Origin: Paulinella micropora
Taxonomy: Eukaryota; Cercozoa; Imbricatea; Euglyphida
Assembly: GCA_009731375.1 (NCBI GenBank)
Contig: BJOX01000239.1
Span: forward strand, 709,458 to 773,457
Reading direction: 5' to 3'
DNA: 64,000 nucleotides
The translations under genes and the position numbers were made by a program. The notes beneath the pieces are model-generated. The model was not told the origin of the DNA. It saw only the letters and a program-made list of their open reading frames with translations, and did no database searches. This document shows positions 46,121 through 58,528 of the stretch, in pieces. The first letter of the stretch is position 1, and every line of letters begins with the position of its first letter.

Positions 46121-47145
46121 CTAGGTAATTTTAACTCCTGCCTGCAGAACGCTCGTAATGGTCAGTTTGTTTTCTAAACTGACGTCGCGCACGTATTTGA
46201 ACACACATGTACTTTTGTCCGACCACAATTCTTGCCTCCTAATTACGTATATTTTCATCCCCAACCTTGCCGCTTCGGTGGCTGAACCAATTCTATTGGA
46301 ATGTGACGCATATATAACTGGATCTAATCCTATGCGTGTCACTTGCTCTTTCAGAATGTTGGATGGTGTTTTGCTGCTTAAATGCTCCAGACTGTTTCGC
46401 TCGATTTTGAAGAAATGAGGCGAACTATCTGTGAATTAACCTCGAAATAATTCTTTCATGGACTGCAAGTATGCCCGAACCCATTTGACAGCGCAGAATA
46501 TTTCTGTGCCTTGTCCGACGTACACCAGCTTCCCCTTGTCGTTCTTGAGGTGCCTCAGGCGGAGTACCATGTATTCGCATGGGATGTTGTTTATTGCAGT
46601 CGTGTGGAACCATATATCCTCCACCTTAAGTGCAGTGATATTGCCCACTCTTGTCATAGAGATCCATTGCAACAAGATCATGGTGCTGTTTCTGCTATCT
46701 CTCCAATCTTTGAGGGGTAGTTGGAGTATCTTGAGCAGGTCGTCCCTCAACAGTGGATATTTGCCTTTCTTGCCCGGCGGGGCTTCTGCCACTGCTTTTT
46801 CCTTTGCCATTTGCATCAATGGGGTATCGGTGGGGTCACAATAAGGAAGTAGTACATACTGCGCCTTAATAGCGGCGAAGTGCCCTTTGATTGTACTCTC
46901 AGCGTATCCACTTTCACACATGTGTCTCAAGTAGTGAGCGACCGTCTCCGCTGTGGCAGGGAAATTGATTCGGTTGTGTCAATGCACCAACTGACAAATT
47001 GCTTGCGTGATGCTGCGTATGCATCCATTGTTGACTGTCTTTTCTTGCCTTGGCTGGCCCATATTGCTATGTCAGCGTCATTAAGTACGACGTGGCCTAT
47101 AATAATACAAAAAGATTTAATGAGCAAAATCAAACAGAACTGCAA
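46121..47145 (-). pseudogene. Tyrosine recombinase of the DIRS-like element
   Basis: N-terminal SAM-like part (AYAASRKQFVSWCIDTTES), frameshift near 46966, YAESTIKGHFAAIKAQYV, catalytic SMTRVGNIT (first Arg), HLKNDKGKLVYV, an in-frame TAA at 46436-46438, then ASHSNRIGSATEAARLG (H-x-x-R) and FKYVRD with the probable nucleophile Tyr. It would integrate the circular cDNA without target duplication. Confidence 0.82.
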
Positions 47146-49229
47146 GCATGTGCCACTGAGGTCTATGTATATGGAGCGGATGTGTGTGCCATGTTGGTGC
47201 TAGCGTGTACGCTGCGGGTGGTAATGAGAATGAATCTTGCGCGTGTTCTATCACTTGTGGCCACCAAGGTCGTCCCCGCCATTGGGGTATCACAAACGCA
47301 ATTCGCTTGCGTTCTTTCAGTGCGAGAAGGATTGACTGTCCTATTTGCCCAAAGTTCGGTGCCCACACGTCTTTGGTCGTCATTTGCCATCGGTGGGTGA
47401 TTGTTTTTATAATGTCTGGGTGAACAGTCAAGTTAGTCAAGCCGGCAGTGAGTGCCTTTGAGTTTGCATCTGCCCTTGTGTTGAGCGATCGCTCCACCCA
47501 CCCCCAGAGTTTGTTTTTGATGTTGAGCTGGTGCATGTACACATCGTCAATGTTTTTGCACAGTTGCGTGAGGTGTGCGCATTTTGTTGAGCCGCCTTTC
47601 TGTAAGTCTATCACAGCGTTAGCTGAGTCGAAGACAGTGAGCACTGTGTTGCGGTTGCTCAAAATGTGCTTAAAGTGTAGCGGAACCACTGTGGCCGCCC
47701 AGAGCTCTCTGTGAGTAGAAGAGGTGCCGATGAATTCGGTGGGCAATGGTATGGTCACGTCCATGTTTAGTACATGGCCGCCCACTGCAAATTCCCCCGC
47801 GTCGAGCCTCAACTCGATGTCCGTCCGTGCCTGGAAAATAGCTCGTTTGCACTTCAGTGTGTTTCGCAAAGTGTGAAGCCAGTATTGGAGTTCTTCACTG
47901 AGCTCCGACCCTGGTGGGGTGCAAACGGTTTCCCGTTCAATCCTCTTGCATTGTGTGACTGTCGCCAGCGTGACTCGCGTGAATAGCATTGCGTTCTGCA
48001 AAGCTAACTTTAACGCGATGATCGAAGCCGCTGTTGAGTGTAGCTGTTTGACCGATGCCCCATGAGCCGAGTGAACGTCGCTGAGTAGCTGGAGGGTTGA
48101 ACGCAGTAGCCTCAACCTTTTTTCCTCCGGTACCCCGATCCAGCCTTCTTTGCTGTTAATGATGTAGCCCAAGTACTGTACTTCATCTGCTGGCTCCCAA
48201 CACGTCTTCTCTGAGAGGGGGAGGCCCAGGAGGCTGAAGAGTGCTTTCACGAACGCAGGTATGCCATCGTGTGTCCGGGCAAGTTTGATTGCGAACAAGA
48301 AATCGTCGGCGTATTGCATACATGGTATGTTCAGGGCTCGGATCAGTCGCACCACTGCGCGCATTGTCTTTCCAAACCAAAACGGTGCAGTGCAGAAGCC
48401 GTAGAGCAATGTAGTGTTTTGATAAGTCTTGCCGTTGTGTCAGAATGCTGAGTAAGTTCTGCTTTGTCGTGATAGAGAAATCGAGTAGAATGCCCGTTTG
48501 AGGTCCACCACAAATAGCTTCGTGCCCGCGTCGCCATCCAATACCAGTTGTAGGTCCTTTTCTAATGTCTCCATGGTGAAGGGAGCCTTTGCTTGAAACG
48601 AGTTACTAAAGCGCTTGTCGGTGCAGAGCTTCGTTTTCTTAATTCTTGCTGGATCCGCGAGCACTTGTAGTGGTTCAATCATGATGCATTCCTCTTCTCT
48701 TACTTCCACTGCGTCTCCGCGTTTGATCATATCGTTGATCTGTTCACTAACGAAATCTATATGCTCGAAATAGGAAGGATGGTTGGTGAAGTCTGTAGCT
48801 GGCGGTGTGCGTTCGAATGTCAGCTCAACCCCGTATGCTAGCCACGATAGGACTACGGGGTCTGTCCCAATCGCTTTCCAATATCCTAACTTTGCTTTGA
48901 TAGCATGTGCAGGGTCAGTGGAATCAGCCCACGGGTTGCCGCGGTTGAGTGTTTCCCCCATTGTCATTAGCCGGTCGCGTGCTTCCTCCAAGGTGCAAGA
49001 TGCGTAAATTTGAACGTCGATAGTAGGTGGAAGTTCCGTCCCATATGGAATTTCTACTTGCGGTCGTCTGTCGCGATGGGCAGAAGTATGCAAGATGTCC
49101 GGCCTTTTTGCACCATACGCACTGCATGGTCCATGCGTATTCTTTGAACACTTTTGATTTCGGCGCTGATTTTGGTAAAAAGTCTGAAATCTTGCCGACC
49201 AACTTCGGGCGTGAGTATCTGCCAGTCAC
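47117..49229 (-). pseudogene. Reverse transcriptase / RNase H of the DIRS-like element
   Basis: Starts with a zinc knuckle CVWCKKAGHLAYFC (near 49110), frameshift, then RT palm LFVVDLKRAFYSI, an in-frame TGA at 48438-48440, LLYGFCTAPFWF, the YADDF active site near 48300 and LGYIIN. RNase H follows: LDAGEFAVGGHV, STHRELWAA, VFDSANAV and NTRADANSKA carry the acidic residues. Apart from the breaks the domain order is complete. Confidence 0.87.
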
Positions 49230-49585
49230 ACTAAGAGATAATTGTTTTTAATACTTAGTGATGGCCGAGTCGGTATTCAATAAGCAAACGTAATATTTTA
49301 TTAAACTGCGGCCTGTCCGGCGCATTGTTACGTTCCTATTTGGCGTGTTGCCGTCGTTCTTTTGACTAGTCACTTTAAACCGGTGGCGTGTTGCCGTGCG
49401 AGTCTGACTTTATGAAGTGTTCAGAAATGCATCTCAAAGTAAGGATAATATACATATTTAATGCGTATGCACTGCTTTTTCTGTTGCATGATGCATGGGC
49501 GTCAAGCTCGACTACATACGCAACTACTGCTCGTGCGGATGTGCGATGTGTATGCGTGTTTGTGAGCCGCAGTGTGCTTGAATGT

Positions 49586-50842
49586 TCAGTTAGTAGTACG
49601 CTGCGGGCGCAGATTGGGGTTCAGGGTCCAGCAGTGTTCTGCGGTGTGTCCGCGCTTGTGACAGTGGGTGCAAGATGCATGTGTGCGCGCGCTAGTAGGT
49701 ATGTATGGTGGTGGCACTGCTGGGGTGACTGTTATGTACCCCGTCGGGTTTTGTGGTTGCGGTGCCGGGATCGCGTATTGCATGTGCGGCTGCTGCCCGG
49801 TTGATGGTACTGTGTATCCCGGGACGCCTGCCCACGCCAACGTTGGTGTAGTCACGTTGCTTTGAGGTGCTGCGATGTTGTTAGTATTCACGCCGGGAGC
49901 AGTGCTTCTCTGTGGGCAGTCCTTCGCCCAGTGCTGTGGAGAGTAGCAGATACTGCACAGCCCCTTGCTGTGGCTGCCATATGGGTTTGCGGTGCTCTTC
50001 GAAGTATGCGCCTGGATGGGCTCACAGTAGGCTGCAACGTCACCCGCGATTCGCAGTCGCTTGGCTGCTTGTATGAACTTTTGTTCTGCCTCTTCCGCTG
50101 GTAGAGGTGTCGGTCCGCCCATATCCATGGCCAGAGTAGCCAGCGCAGTTGCCATTGCGATTGCATCAGCCAGCCGCTCTTGCTGGCTCTTGTAGGCCTT
50201 GCTCTCCAGTATCGCCATGATGATCTTCCCTCCCTGAAAGTAGCGTCGATGTACAGGCTTCTCTATGAGCTTCGCGTCCCGTTGCCCAGTCCCCTGCTTG
50301 GCTTGGAAAATCATTGCGTTGACTTGTTCAGATAGCCGGTTCGTTTGATCGGCGAAGGTAGAGTTGATTCCGGCCTGCAGTAGCTTCACCATCTGCCCTA
50401 AGTCTGCGTTTGTAAATGTGCGTGCTGTGGAGGTGCGTGTAGTGGGATCAGTGGGAGCGGTGTTGGCGCAGCCCCCGAGAAACAAGGCTGCTCGTTGTAG
50501 TGCATCTTGCTGTTGTTGCAGTGTCGGTGCCCCATGGCCAGATCCGCCAGTGAGTGGTGATGGTGATGATGGTGGCGATGCGTGGGTGGTACCAGTGTTG
50601 CTGCTGCTGCTGCTGCTAGCTGCGCTTCCGGGCGGTTGATCATGGCCTGCGCCTGTCGCTAGCGCTGGGATGCCGGTAGGGTTGCTCATAGTTGCCGCGC
50701 TTCCAAGTCCACTCGGATTGCCCCCAGCCGCGTCGTGGTTGCCTCCCCCTTGGTAGTCGTCGCCGTCGTCTCCAGCCTCCTCGTCTGCACGCCTCTTCTT
50801 TGCAGAAGGCTTCTTGATTCGCTTTGGCTTCTCGTTTGACAT
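49586..50842 (-). CDS. Gag-like protein with two CCHC zinc knuckles
   Basis: 418 residues, intact. Basic start (PKRIKKPSAKKRRAD), Gly/Ser/Pro-rich region with Gln and Ser runs, helical capsid-like middle (about residues 145-265), then CSICYSPQHWAKDC and, near the C-terminus, CTHCHKRGHTAEHC. RNA-binding structural protein of the DIRS-like element. ATG 50842 lies about 40 bases after a TATA box. Confidence 0.85.
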   Translation of the reverse strand: MSNEKPKRIKKPSAKKRRADEEAGDDGDDYQGGGNHDAAGGNPSGLGSAATMSNPTGIPALATGAGHDQPPGSAASSSSSSNTGTTHASPPSSPSPLTGGSGHGAPTLQQQQDALQRAALFLGGCANTAPTDPTTRTSTARTFTNADLGQMVKLLQAGINSTFADQTNRLSEQVNAMIFQAKQGTGQRDAKLIEKPVHRRYFQGGKIIMAILESKAYKSQQERLADAIAMATALATLAMDMGGPTPLPAEEAEQKFIQAAKRLRIAGDVAAYCEPIQAHTSKSTANPYGSHSKGLCSICYSPQHWAKDCPQRSTAPGVNTNNIAAPQSNVTTPTLAWAGVPGYTVPSTGQQPHMQYAIPAPQPQNPTGYITVTPAVPPPYIPTSARTHASCTHCHKRGHTAEHCWTLNPNLRPQRTTN

Positions 50843-50985
50843 CGATTCTTGTCATGCCTTAAAAACGAAACTTCCCGCTCCTTTTTATAGCGGGAACAAA
50901 AATGATCAAGTCTACTGAAGAGTCTCTCTCACGGCCCACTCTGCCTGATATGGAGCATTTAGGTATTTGTAAAATGACGCATTCT
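50843..50985 (-). promoter_or_regulatory. Promoter and leader of the DIRS-like element
   Basis: Minus-strand TATAAAAAG at 50889-50881, within CCCGC..GCGGG inverted arms, followed by the leader AGTTTCGTTTTTAAGGCATG. The same TATA region is at 24186-24293 and the leader string at 4627-4644. Confidence 0.7.
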
Positions 50986-50990
50986 GCCTA

Positions 50991-51571
50991 TTTCTATTCT
51001 ATCTAGACTCGAAATAAATTCACAACGGATACACCCAATAACTAGAATAACCATGTTTCATACTTAATAATACACATCGAACCATACGCAAATGTCACCA
51101 CACATATATACAGAGTACAACGGGTATTCCTGGTGCGTCTTCCAGTTGTGTCACACTCAACGAGATAAACAGAATAAGACGATAAAACATATTCAGGTAG
51201 GTCCGACGTTCGATCACATGATACAACACGATCTACCCTACTCCTAACACAACCCACCAAGGCGAGAAGTCATACAACGCAAGGGAGCAACCCATACATA
51301 GATTGTATCAAGTATAAACACGTACAGCATACAACATACATCCCTCACAACACTCCGGATGAGACTGCAAAACTCACCAACGCATGCACACGTTAGTTAA
51401 GCAACACAGAATGAGTGTCATATAGCCCAGCTCCTACCTAAACGAATAACCAACACGCTGTCAACCTCATTCAAAATTATATCATCACATAATGCAAACG
51501 ACATGACGTAACCACAGTACAATCAGCCCATGATGACCATCACAATCTAAGTATGCACAACAACCACCAGA
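50991..51571. other. Host spacer, no gene seen
   Basis: A-rich sequence with CACA motifs and no credible open frame. Ends in a 745-base N gap (51572-52316). Confidence 0.6.
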
Positions 51572-52316
51572 NNNNNNNNNNNNNNNNNNNNNNNNNNNNN
51601 NNNNNNNNNNNNNNNNNNNNNNNNNNNNNNNNNNNNNNNNNNNNNNNNNNNNNNNNNNNNNNNNNNNNNNNNNNNNNNNNNNNNNNNNNNNNNNNNNNNN
51701 NNNNNNNNNNNNNNNNNNNNNNNNNNNNNNNNNNNNNNNNNNNNNNNNNNNNNNNNNNNNNNNNNNNNNNNNNNNNNNNNNNNNNNNNNNNNNNNNNNNN
51801 NNNNNNNNNNNNNNNNNNNNNNNNNNNNNNNNNNNNNNNNNNNNNNNNNNNNNNNNNNNNNNNNNNNNNNNNNNNNNNNNNNNNNNNNNNNNNNNNNNNN
51901 NNNNNNNNNNNNNNNNNNNNNNNNNNNNNNNNNNNNNNNNNNNNNNNNNNNNNNNNNNNNNNNNNNNNNNNNNNNNNNNNNNNNNNNNNNNNNNNNNNNN
52001 NNNNNNNNNNNNNNNNNNNNNNNNNNNNNNNNNNNNNNNNNNNNNNNNNNNNNNNNNNNNNNNNNNNNNNNNNNNNNNNNNNNNNNNNNNNNNNNNNNNN
52101 NNNNNNNNNNNNNNNNNNNNNNNNNNNNNNNNNNNNNNNNNNNNNNNNNNNNNNNNNNNNNNNNNNNNNNNNNNNNNNNNNNNNNNNNNNNNNNNNNNNN
52201 NNNNNNNNNNNNNNNNNNNNNNNNNNNNNNNNNNNNNNNNNNNNNNNNNNNNNNNNNNNNNNNNNNNNNNNNNNNNNNNNNNNNNNNNNNNNNNNNNNNN
52301 NNNNNNNNNNNNNNNN
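51572..52316. other. Assembly gap (N run)
   Basis: 745 unresolved bases. The open frame reported through it is not meaningful. Confidence 0.99.
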
Positions 52317-52778
52317 TTTGTTTAACTCTGATAATGCACCAGAATCTGATGTGAAGCGTCCTCCCTCCGACCCATTCCCCCCCCCTCCCCCCTCTACGTA
52401 CCAGCGTACGTCACAGCGGGCAAACAGAATTTTTTGAAGGTAAAACCATGTCTTAATATAGTAAAATGCTTAATATAAGCAAGAATAAACAGTAAAAGCA
52501 AATTCTGCATGTTCGGCATTGTTATCATCATAGATTCATGGTAGCCGGGACTACGAAAAAGTAGAAAAATTACCGTGTCGGACCGGTTCCTGCCCACCTC
52601 TGAAGATGAAGTTAAAGTGTATTACAATTAATAAAAACATATTTTAATATTATTTTTATATGTTCTGCAATCAGGGAATTCATTTCCTTTCATTTCTACA
52701 CGTTTTCAAAAAAGTCCATATACTTCATGGAAAATTTCGGAAAAAGGGATACCCCCAAGATTGTCGATTGTTTAGTTT
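52317..52778. other. Host spacer, no gene seen
   Basis: C-rich string near 52360-52400, then AT-rich sequence without coding signal. Confidence 0.6.
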
Positions 52779-52842
52779 TACACTCTGTTCACATAAACAC
52801 TATTTTGCTACCCTCTTCCTATGCTTGCATTCCCCTCCAGGT
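52779..52842 (+). repeat. 64-bp dispersed repeat, copy 2
   Basis: Identical to 4261-4324; lies 50 bases beyond the stop of the recombinase at 52893, so it may mark that element's 3' end. Confidence 0.75.
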
Positions 52843-52892
52843 CAAAGGTAAGAAAGGCACCGAAGCATAAAGAGTGAGAACAATTTTATTGA

Positions 52893-53357
52893 TTAGAACT
52901 TATACAACGTCTTAGTCACAGCAAGCTTCTCAGTAAATGAATCATATATATATAGAAACACAGAGTCAGATTTCCATCTGCCATGTCTTTTCAACAGCCT
53001 CATTTCTATACCCGCCCTCGCAGCAGCAGTGCAGCCCCCCTTCCGTAAGGAATGAGTGCCGTACGGTGTGGGGTCCACCCCGATCCTCTGTAGCCACGCG
53101 TTCATAGTGTGGTTGACAGAGTTAGGTGACAGGTGGCTGGGTCCCACGCGCGACTGCGTCGGCAGCGCTGGAAATAAAGGCGCTTGTGGGTCATGCTTGT
53201 ACATGTGGTTTTCGAACCATAACGTCATCCATACAATTGCACACAACGGCGACTTCCTATCACCGCTAATCACAATAGTATCACCCAACCTATACTGGTA
53301 TGTCTTACTCTTCTCGATATAAATAAACAATACCCAATCCCCTTCATACTTCTCCAC
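52893..53357 (-). pseudogene. Second tyrosine recombinase, C-terminal catalytic half
   Basis: 154 residues. GTHSLRKGGCTAAARAGI (H-x-x-R box), KRHGRWKSDSVFLYIYDS (His, Trp and nucleophile Tyr), typical of Crypton and DIRS/Ngaro recombinases. The upstream half with the first catalytic Arg is not found; an in-frame TGA precedes it near 53370. Confidence 0.8.
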
Positions 53358-53886
53358 CCAGAGTCACCAGAGGTATAGTAAGCTGAGATCTTAGTAAGGG
53401 GCAAGGGTTGTCGTGGGAAAAGTAAGTCATGGGAATTGCGAAAACGGGCAGAAGAGACCGCTGTGTCATCGTCTTCATCATCTTCTTCCTGTAGATGCCA
53501 TGCTTCTTTTGATGGTGCTAGTTTCCTTCGTTGGTAGGAAGGGTATCTGCGATGCCGGCGGGGATGGTGATCCAGAGCGCGAGCTGTAAGTCAAAGGCAA
53601 AGGGAACATATTTGTCATAGTTTTGTAAGTAGGGTAAGTTATGGCAGAATCAGTGGTTGTCAAGGTTTGTTTTCGGTTGTGTTTCGTTGTCAACCTCGAT
53701 GAGCTGCTTGTCTGAGAGTCAAGTTCCAGAGTCTCGTCGTTCTTCGCCTTTCTGGTTTCTGGTTGTCTGATGCAATGGGCGCGTTTCCAGATTTGAGTTG
53801 CGTTTCGGTGGTCTCGTCATTTGTCTCCTTCTTGCTCTTTTTGGTTGGCTTTGCCACGTTTGAAAGGGTAGTTCGATCTTTGTGCC

Positions 53887-55370
53887 TTACGATGGTTGGT
53901 GCAGGTTCTCGTGTAATGCTGACGATGCTGTCGGTTGGTCCGTGGTCGTAGATGGATGTGGTGTGCGATGCATAGTGGGCTTGACCGGTATCTGACGGTA
54001 ATCCTTTGCAATGCAGTTAGCGTCTTCGTAGTGTGTTTCAATGTAGGTTAGCATTGAGAGAAGTGCTTTTGCGAGGCAGTCATTGAGTGCGTCACCCATT
54101 CTCCACTGATGCTGCTGCTGTAGTACAGACTTCTTGAGGGTATCAAACCAGAGGCTAGAAATTTTGTAGAAGTATGAATGCCGTCTGATTTCATTGGCGG
54201 AGAGAGCTGCATTCTCTTGTGTGCTTGCTTCACGGTCGGGAGAGATTTGGACAGCATGTAGGCGGTCGTATAGGTGTGCCACTAGTTTCCAAGACCAGTA
54301 TCCGTTCTTTGTAAGCAAGTGGATCATCCCGTCAAACGAAATGTATTGCAGTTCCGTATCCTCTGGAAAACGTACGTGAACTGCTCTAGCTGCTTCAACC
54401 ATGGCTTTGTTCAGGGCTGTTCGTTTGATATTGGTGGGTGAGGTGTCAGGGATCTGAGCCCAAAGGGTTTCGATAAAGGCACGGTGTGCTCCTCCATAGA
54501 AGTGAATGAGTAGTGGGGGGCGAGGGACTGTTCGTGATACAGGAAAGCTCAGCCATTCGAGAATTCGTTCCTCGTCTCTTTGTTGTTGATTGCCGTCAAC
54601 ACCCAGATCGATCTTCTGACTTTTCGAGAGTAGTGTGTGTTTCCAATCGCGGGCTTGTACATTGGTGAACTTCATGAAGAGAGTAGTGTGGCAGACATCT
54701 AGACTAGCTATACGATCGTAGTGCAGTGGGGAGGGTCGATGTTTGTTACGTGGTCGTTCTTGTCGTGTTTGTTGCTGCTGGTTTTTCTTCTCTTGTTCTC
54801 TGTCTTTGAGTATGCGTCTCATACTTTTCCCATAAGGGTCAGGAGGGTTGAATGGGGCGACGTCCTCTGGCTTCTTTGGGAGAGTAGTAGTAGTGGAGGC
54901 TGACTGAGAGCGTGAACGAGTTTGGTCATGTTGTCGTTGTGAGTAGCGAGAGTTGAATTCACTGCTCTGTTTTGAGCTTGGTTGCGAGGTTGAATCTTGT
55001 CTGGGTCGTTGTTCCTCTCTACGAGCATGTTGCCTGTTGTTGTCTGGGGGGTGTCGTCTGTCCGTACGTGGGGATAGGGATCGTCTTTTTCCTGAGTAGA
55101 AGCGTTGTTGGCCTCTTGCGGGGCTTCGTCCTCGACTTGGTTCATAGTTCTGTTTCTTGTCATCACGTTGGTAGGGTTGTTGGTGATATGTGTTGCGACT
55201 CCGGGGGATCTCGACCTTCTTCCGCTGCGTGGTGAGGTTGACATGCTTCTCCGACGGTACGTGTCCTGATGTCGTTGGCTCTGATTCCCATGGTCATATC
55301 TTCTCGAGTCGTCTCCAGAGCGTGAGGGTTTGTTTCTAGAATTTTGAGGTGCTGTCTGCGCAGAATTCAA
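53887..55370 (-). pseudogene. Gag-like ORF of a second tyrosine-recombinase element
   Basis: Two overlapping frames (54819-55370 and 53887-54822) joined by a frameshift near 54820. The first is Arg/Ser/Asn/Gln-rich and disordered. The second has a basic start, a helical region and GMIHLLTKNGYWSWKLVAHLYDRLH with many Trp and His. No zinc knuckle. No RT lies between this and the recombinase, so the element seems to be internally deleted or non-autonomous. Assignment rests on position relative to the recombinase. Confidence 0.5.
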
Positions 55371-57189
55371 TGTTTTTAGTGGGAATGGTCTGTCCCGTAT
55401 TAAGGTTTTCAGTTCATATAAGCTATTGCTGTCACTTGGGTGTATGTTCTGAATTTCGACGAACTAGTTTTCGACCTATGTTTTCCTAGTTTTTGTTTTA
55501 TACCGTACATCTCTGCAAAAACCCTTTGGCAGGATTGCTCAACATAACATTTGAATTCATTTGAGCACTTGTGCGTCAAAATGAGTGAAGAGTGCATCAT
55601 GCACACAACATTTTTCAGTTAAAACACCATACTTGCTATGTCCTGAAAAGTGAAAATAGAAGTCGATAATAAGGATTTCAAATACGGGAGTAACCAAGTT
55701 TTCTGATGAAAACACTTGCGTCATGCTTGCTTTGGCTTGAAACAACGTGGTCTGAACAAACACTCGCTGTGTCAAGATGGACCTCCAACAGACACTGGTG
55801 TAGCCGGCCCGTCAATTTCTGTTGGAAATATTTGACAGGATCATGCCAATTCCCGGAGAGGAAACCAGAAAAATTTCCAAAAAATATTTGAAACAAACAG
55901 GCCTATCGACATACGTAGCCTTTGAAGAGAAGGCCGCACTAATTTTTTTTTATTTGACGGTTTTTGCGGGGTCGAGATTGGTAAAAGTCGTGTCTCTTGA
56001 GAGTTTTGTGCTTTTTTTCTGTGTATTTCTCATGCATCCTTTCACGTCCCGTGGTCTTGTACAGTCGTTTCACACGTTGTGCCCATGCTGTCTGCAAAAT
56101 GGTTTGTTGTAAAACTTATCTGTAGCATGTGTTGTTCCCTTTTCCCTGAAACACTTTTTTGCACCTGTCCTGTATCGCTCCTATATGTGCTGTGTGTGCT
56201 TTTCTTGGAATGTTATGTGCTGAATCTATTCACAATCACATGGTCTTTGTTTTGCATATTTTCAAATCCTGCTCCTTTCTTTGTAACCCTGCTGTTGGTG
56301 ACCTTTTCTGGGCTTCAGACAGGCTAAAAAAATACTAATTGAGATTTTTAAGATTTTCAATTTTTTTCTGCACTTTCTGCACAAAATGTTTTTATTAAAT
56401 AGTGTCTTTGATTTCCTTCACTTTTTGTACTAGTACCGGCCTTGTATTTAAATAAAAAAATTTTGAGTGAGGGCCTTATGCCCTTTTCTTGCTGACTTTG
56501 GCCGGTTTGTTTGCAGGCTTGAGGTTACCTTTTTGTAAAAAAACTTTGTACATTTAATTATAAGCATACAGAGAAAGATATCATATAAAAATTTATTGAA
56601 GAGCATACTGGGAACAGTATGAGAACTGACTTTGATTTTTGGTCATCACAAGCATCATTTTTTCAGGTGGCAAGGTGGCCACTTTTTTCCGGTGGGGGGT
56701 GTGCAAATTAGTTGGGAAAAAAGGGTGGGCGACGGGAAATTGATTGGTTTGAAGTCAATTTTGATTATTTTTCAATGAGGTTTTCGTAATATGTTAGTCC
56801 ATCACTTTCTTTATGAACATGTATAATTTCTATTTAATAAAATTACATATTCCGTTCTAATTTTTTTTTGAATTCTACCGACCACTTTTATACGGGAGAA
56901 CCTACATATGCTAAATTGCACAGTGCACCTGGGATGGGAAATTACTGGTAAGATTTAGAAAAAGTTTTGATTAGCGACTAGTATTTTGCATTAAGTTCAT
57001 CAGTAAAACGTATTAGTGAATTTTACAGTTCCTTTGTGAATTTACTGTTGACGACGTTCAGTGAAAAAAAAACTATTTTTCAGATTTTGGTTGGAATCTG
57101 GATTTTGGTTGAGATATCCGTTTTTGATTGGAATCTAGATTTGATCAAAAAATAAAAATTATATAATACTATGATTTATATTAATAAAT
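55371..57189. other. Host intergenic region, no gene seen
   Basis: AT-rich with several T-runs. Short open frames (for example 55822-56112 plus) have no recognisable domain. TAATATTATA-type strings begin near 57160. Confidence 0.55.
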
Positions 57190-57432
57190 ATTAATATTAT
57201 AGTGCTTCTCTGTCAATGGCTGATGCAAATCTGCACATGCGCCTCCATCGTCTCACCCGTGAGGGGAGTACGAAGAATTGACGATAGGCTCTAATGACAC
57301 CCCCGCACGGGCAGTTGCAACACTTCCAGACGGACCGGTATGTTCAATGAAAATACTGGTGGCACCGACGGGAATCGAACTGGCGACAGGGCCCAGATGG
57401 TAGAACTTGACCACTGGGCTATCACGGAGTCC
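57190..57432 (-). mobile_element. tRNA-derived SINE-like unit
   Basis: On the minus strand a tRNA-like head (57432-57361) has an A box TAGCCCAGTGG (57421-57411) and a B box AGTTCGATTCC (57381-57371) 30 bp apart. The T stem does not pair properly, so it is not a working tRNA. A unique body of about 170 bp follows to 57190, and the unit is flanked by AATATTA-rich sequence. Confidence 0.6.
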
Positions 57433-57913
57433 ATATTAATATTATAAATATTGTAATAAAACCGGAGGCTGAATTAAAAAGACTCATGATTCAAAACTTC
57501 AGTATATTAATAACTCAAGGTAACACTGAATGACATTATTAGTATTAATATTCAATTAAATTTTTGTCGATATTTATATTAATATTGTTAATATGACATC
57601 AAATCAAATACAGCAATGAGTTTATGACCGAAAGTATCAATACTTGCTATTATTATAATATCATGTGCACATAAATATAAACAGTCTTGAATTTATTTAA
57701 TATTTATATGTAAAACTTCTTGTATATAATAGTAGCGGCTCTAGCACAGTGACTTGAATTAATAAGCCAATCCGAGATTGATCTGACTCAGATTACGATC
57801 AGTGAGTCAACTCTTGCTAGTAACAATAAAAGATCATTCCTGTCCCATCGAGTTGAGTTCAACTATCAACTTAGCATCCCATTTCCTTCAGCTCCTTGAG
57901 CACCTGATGCTGA

Positions 57914-58336
57914 TCACCAGCTGTTGCAACCATTTTCCAGATAGAACGTATCCATAATGCAATCTTCTGCGTCAACTCCGACAATATACGGTTGGTAACG
58001 TTGATCATTGTTTTCAGCTGAAATTTTCTCATATGGCAAAGTTAAACTCTCTTGAATATCTGATTTCAGCACCCAGCAACGCCCGAACTTAGCCTTCACC
58101 CATACGTCAGCCTGGGTTGGCATCGCCATTGCCTGTGCTTGCTTGTTATGATCGATGCCATAAACGTGCCACATCACCTGGCTCTTGCTTTTGCGTTGAG
58201 TTGCTATGGACGCAGGCTTAATCTCCACGACTTCTCCGATGCCTGCAGGCATTCCACTCCAACCTGTAGCAATATACATATACATTGTATATACGTATAC
58301 GTATGAACGCATACATGCAAGTATGTATGTAGACGT

Positions 58337-58380
<44 letters not shown>

Positions 58381-58497
58381 AGAGAATGAGAGAGAATGAG
58401 AGAGAGAATGAGAGAGAGAGAGGGAAAAGAGAGAGAGAGAGAGAGAGATAGAGAGAGAAAAGAGAGAGAGAGAGGGAGAGAGAGAGATAGAGAGAGC

Positions 58498-58528
<31 letters not shown>

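Larger units (their letters stand above)
46121..50990 (-). mobile_element. DIRS-like tyrosine-recombinase retroelement, degenerate
   Basis: Minus-strand order promoter, gag, RT/RNase H, tyrosine recombinase, which defines the DIRS class. No aspartic protease or DDE integrase is present. At least two in-frame stops (46436, 48438) and two frameshifts (about 46966, 49090) make it inactive. G/C content is clearly higher than in the virus elements. Terminal repeats are not resolved; the promoter end is shared with the solo copy at 24186-24293. Confidence 0.88.

Noticed and set aside
47050-50639. Plus-strand open frames over the DIRS-like element
   Set aside because: Antisense shadows of gag and RT; no domains and no start context.
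55822-56327. Plus-strand small genes in the 55.8-56.3 kb region
   Set aside because: No domain, hydrophobic low-complexity C-termini, and no conserved neighbour or splice evidence.
57361-57432. Functional tRNA gene on the minus strand
   Set aside because: A and B boxes are good but the T stem and acceptor stem do not pair; better explained as a SINE head.
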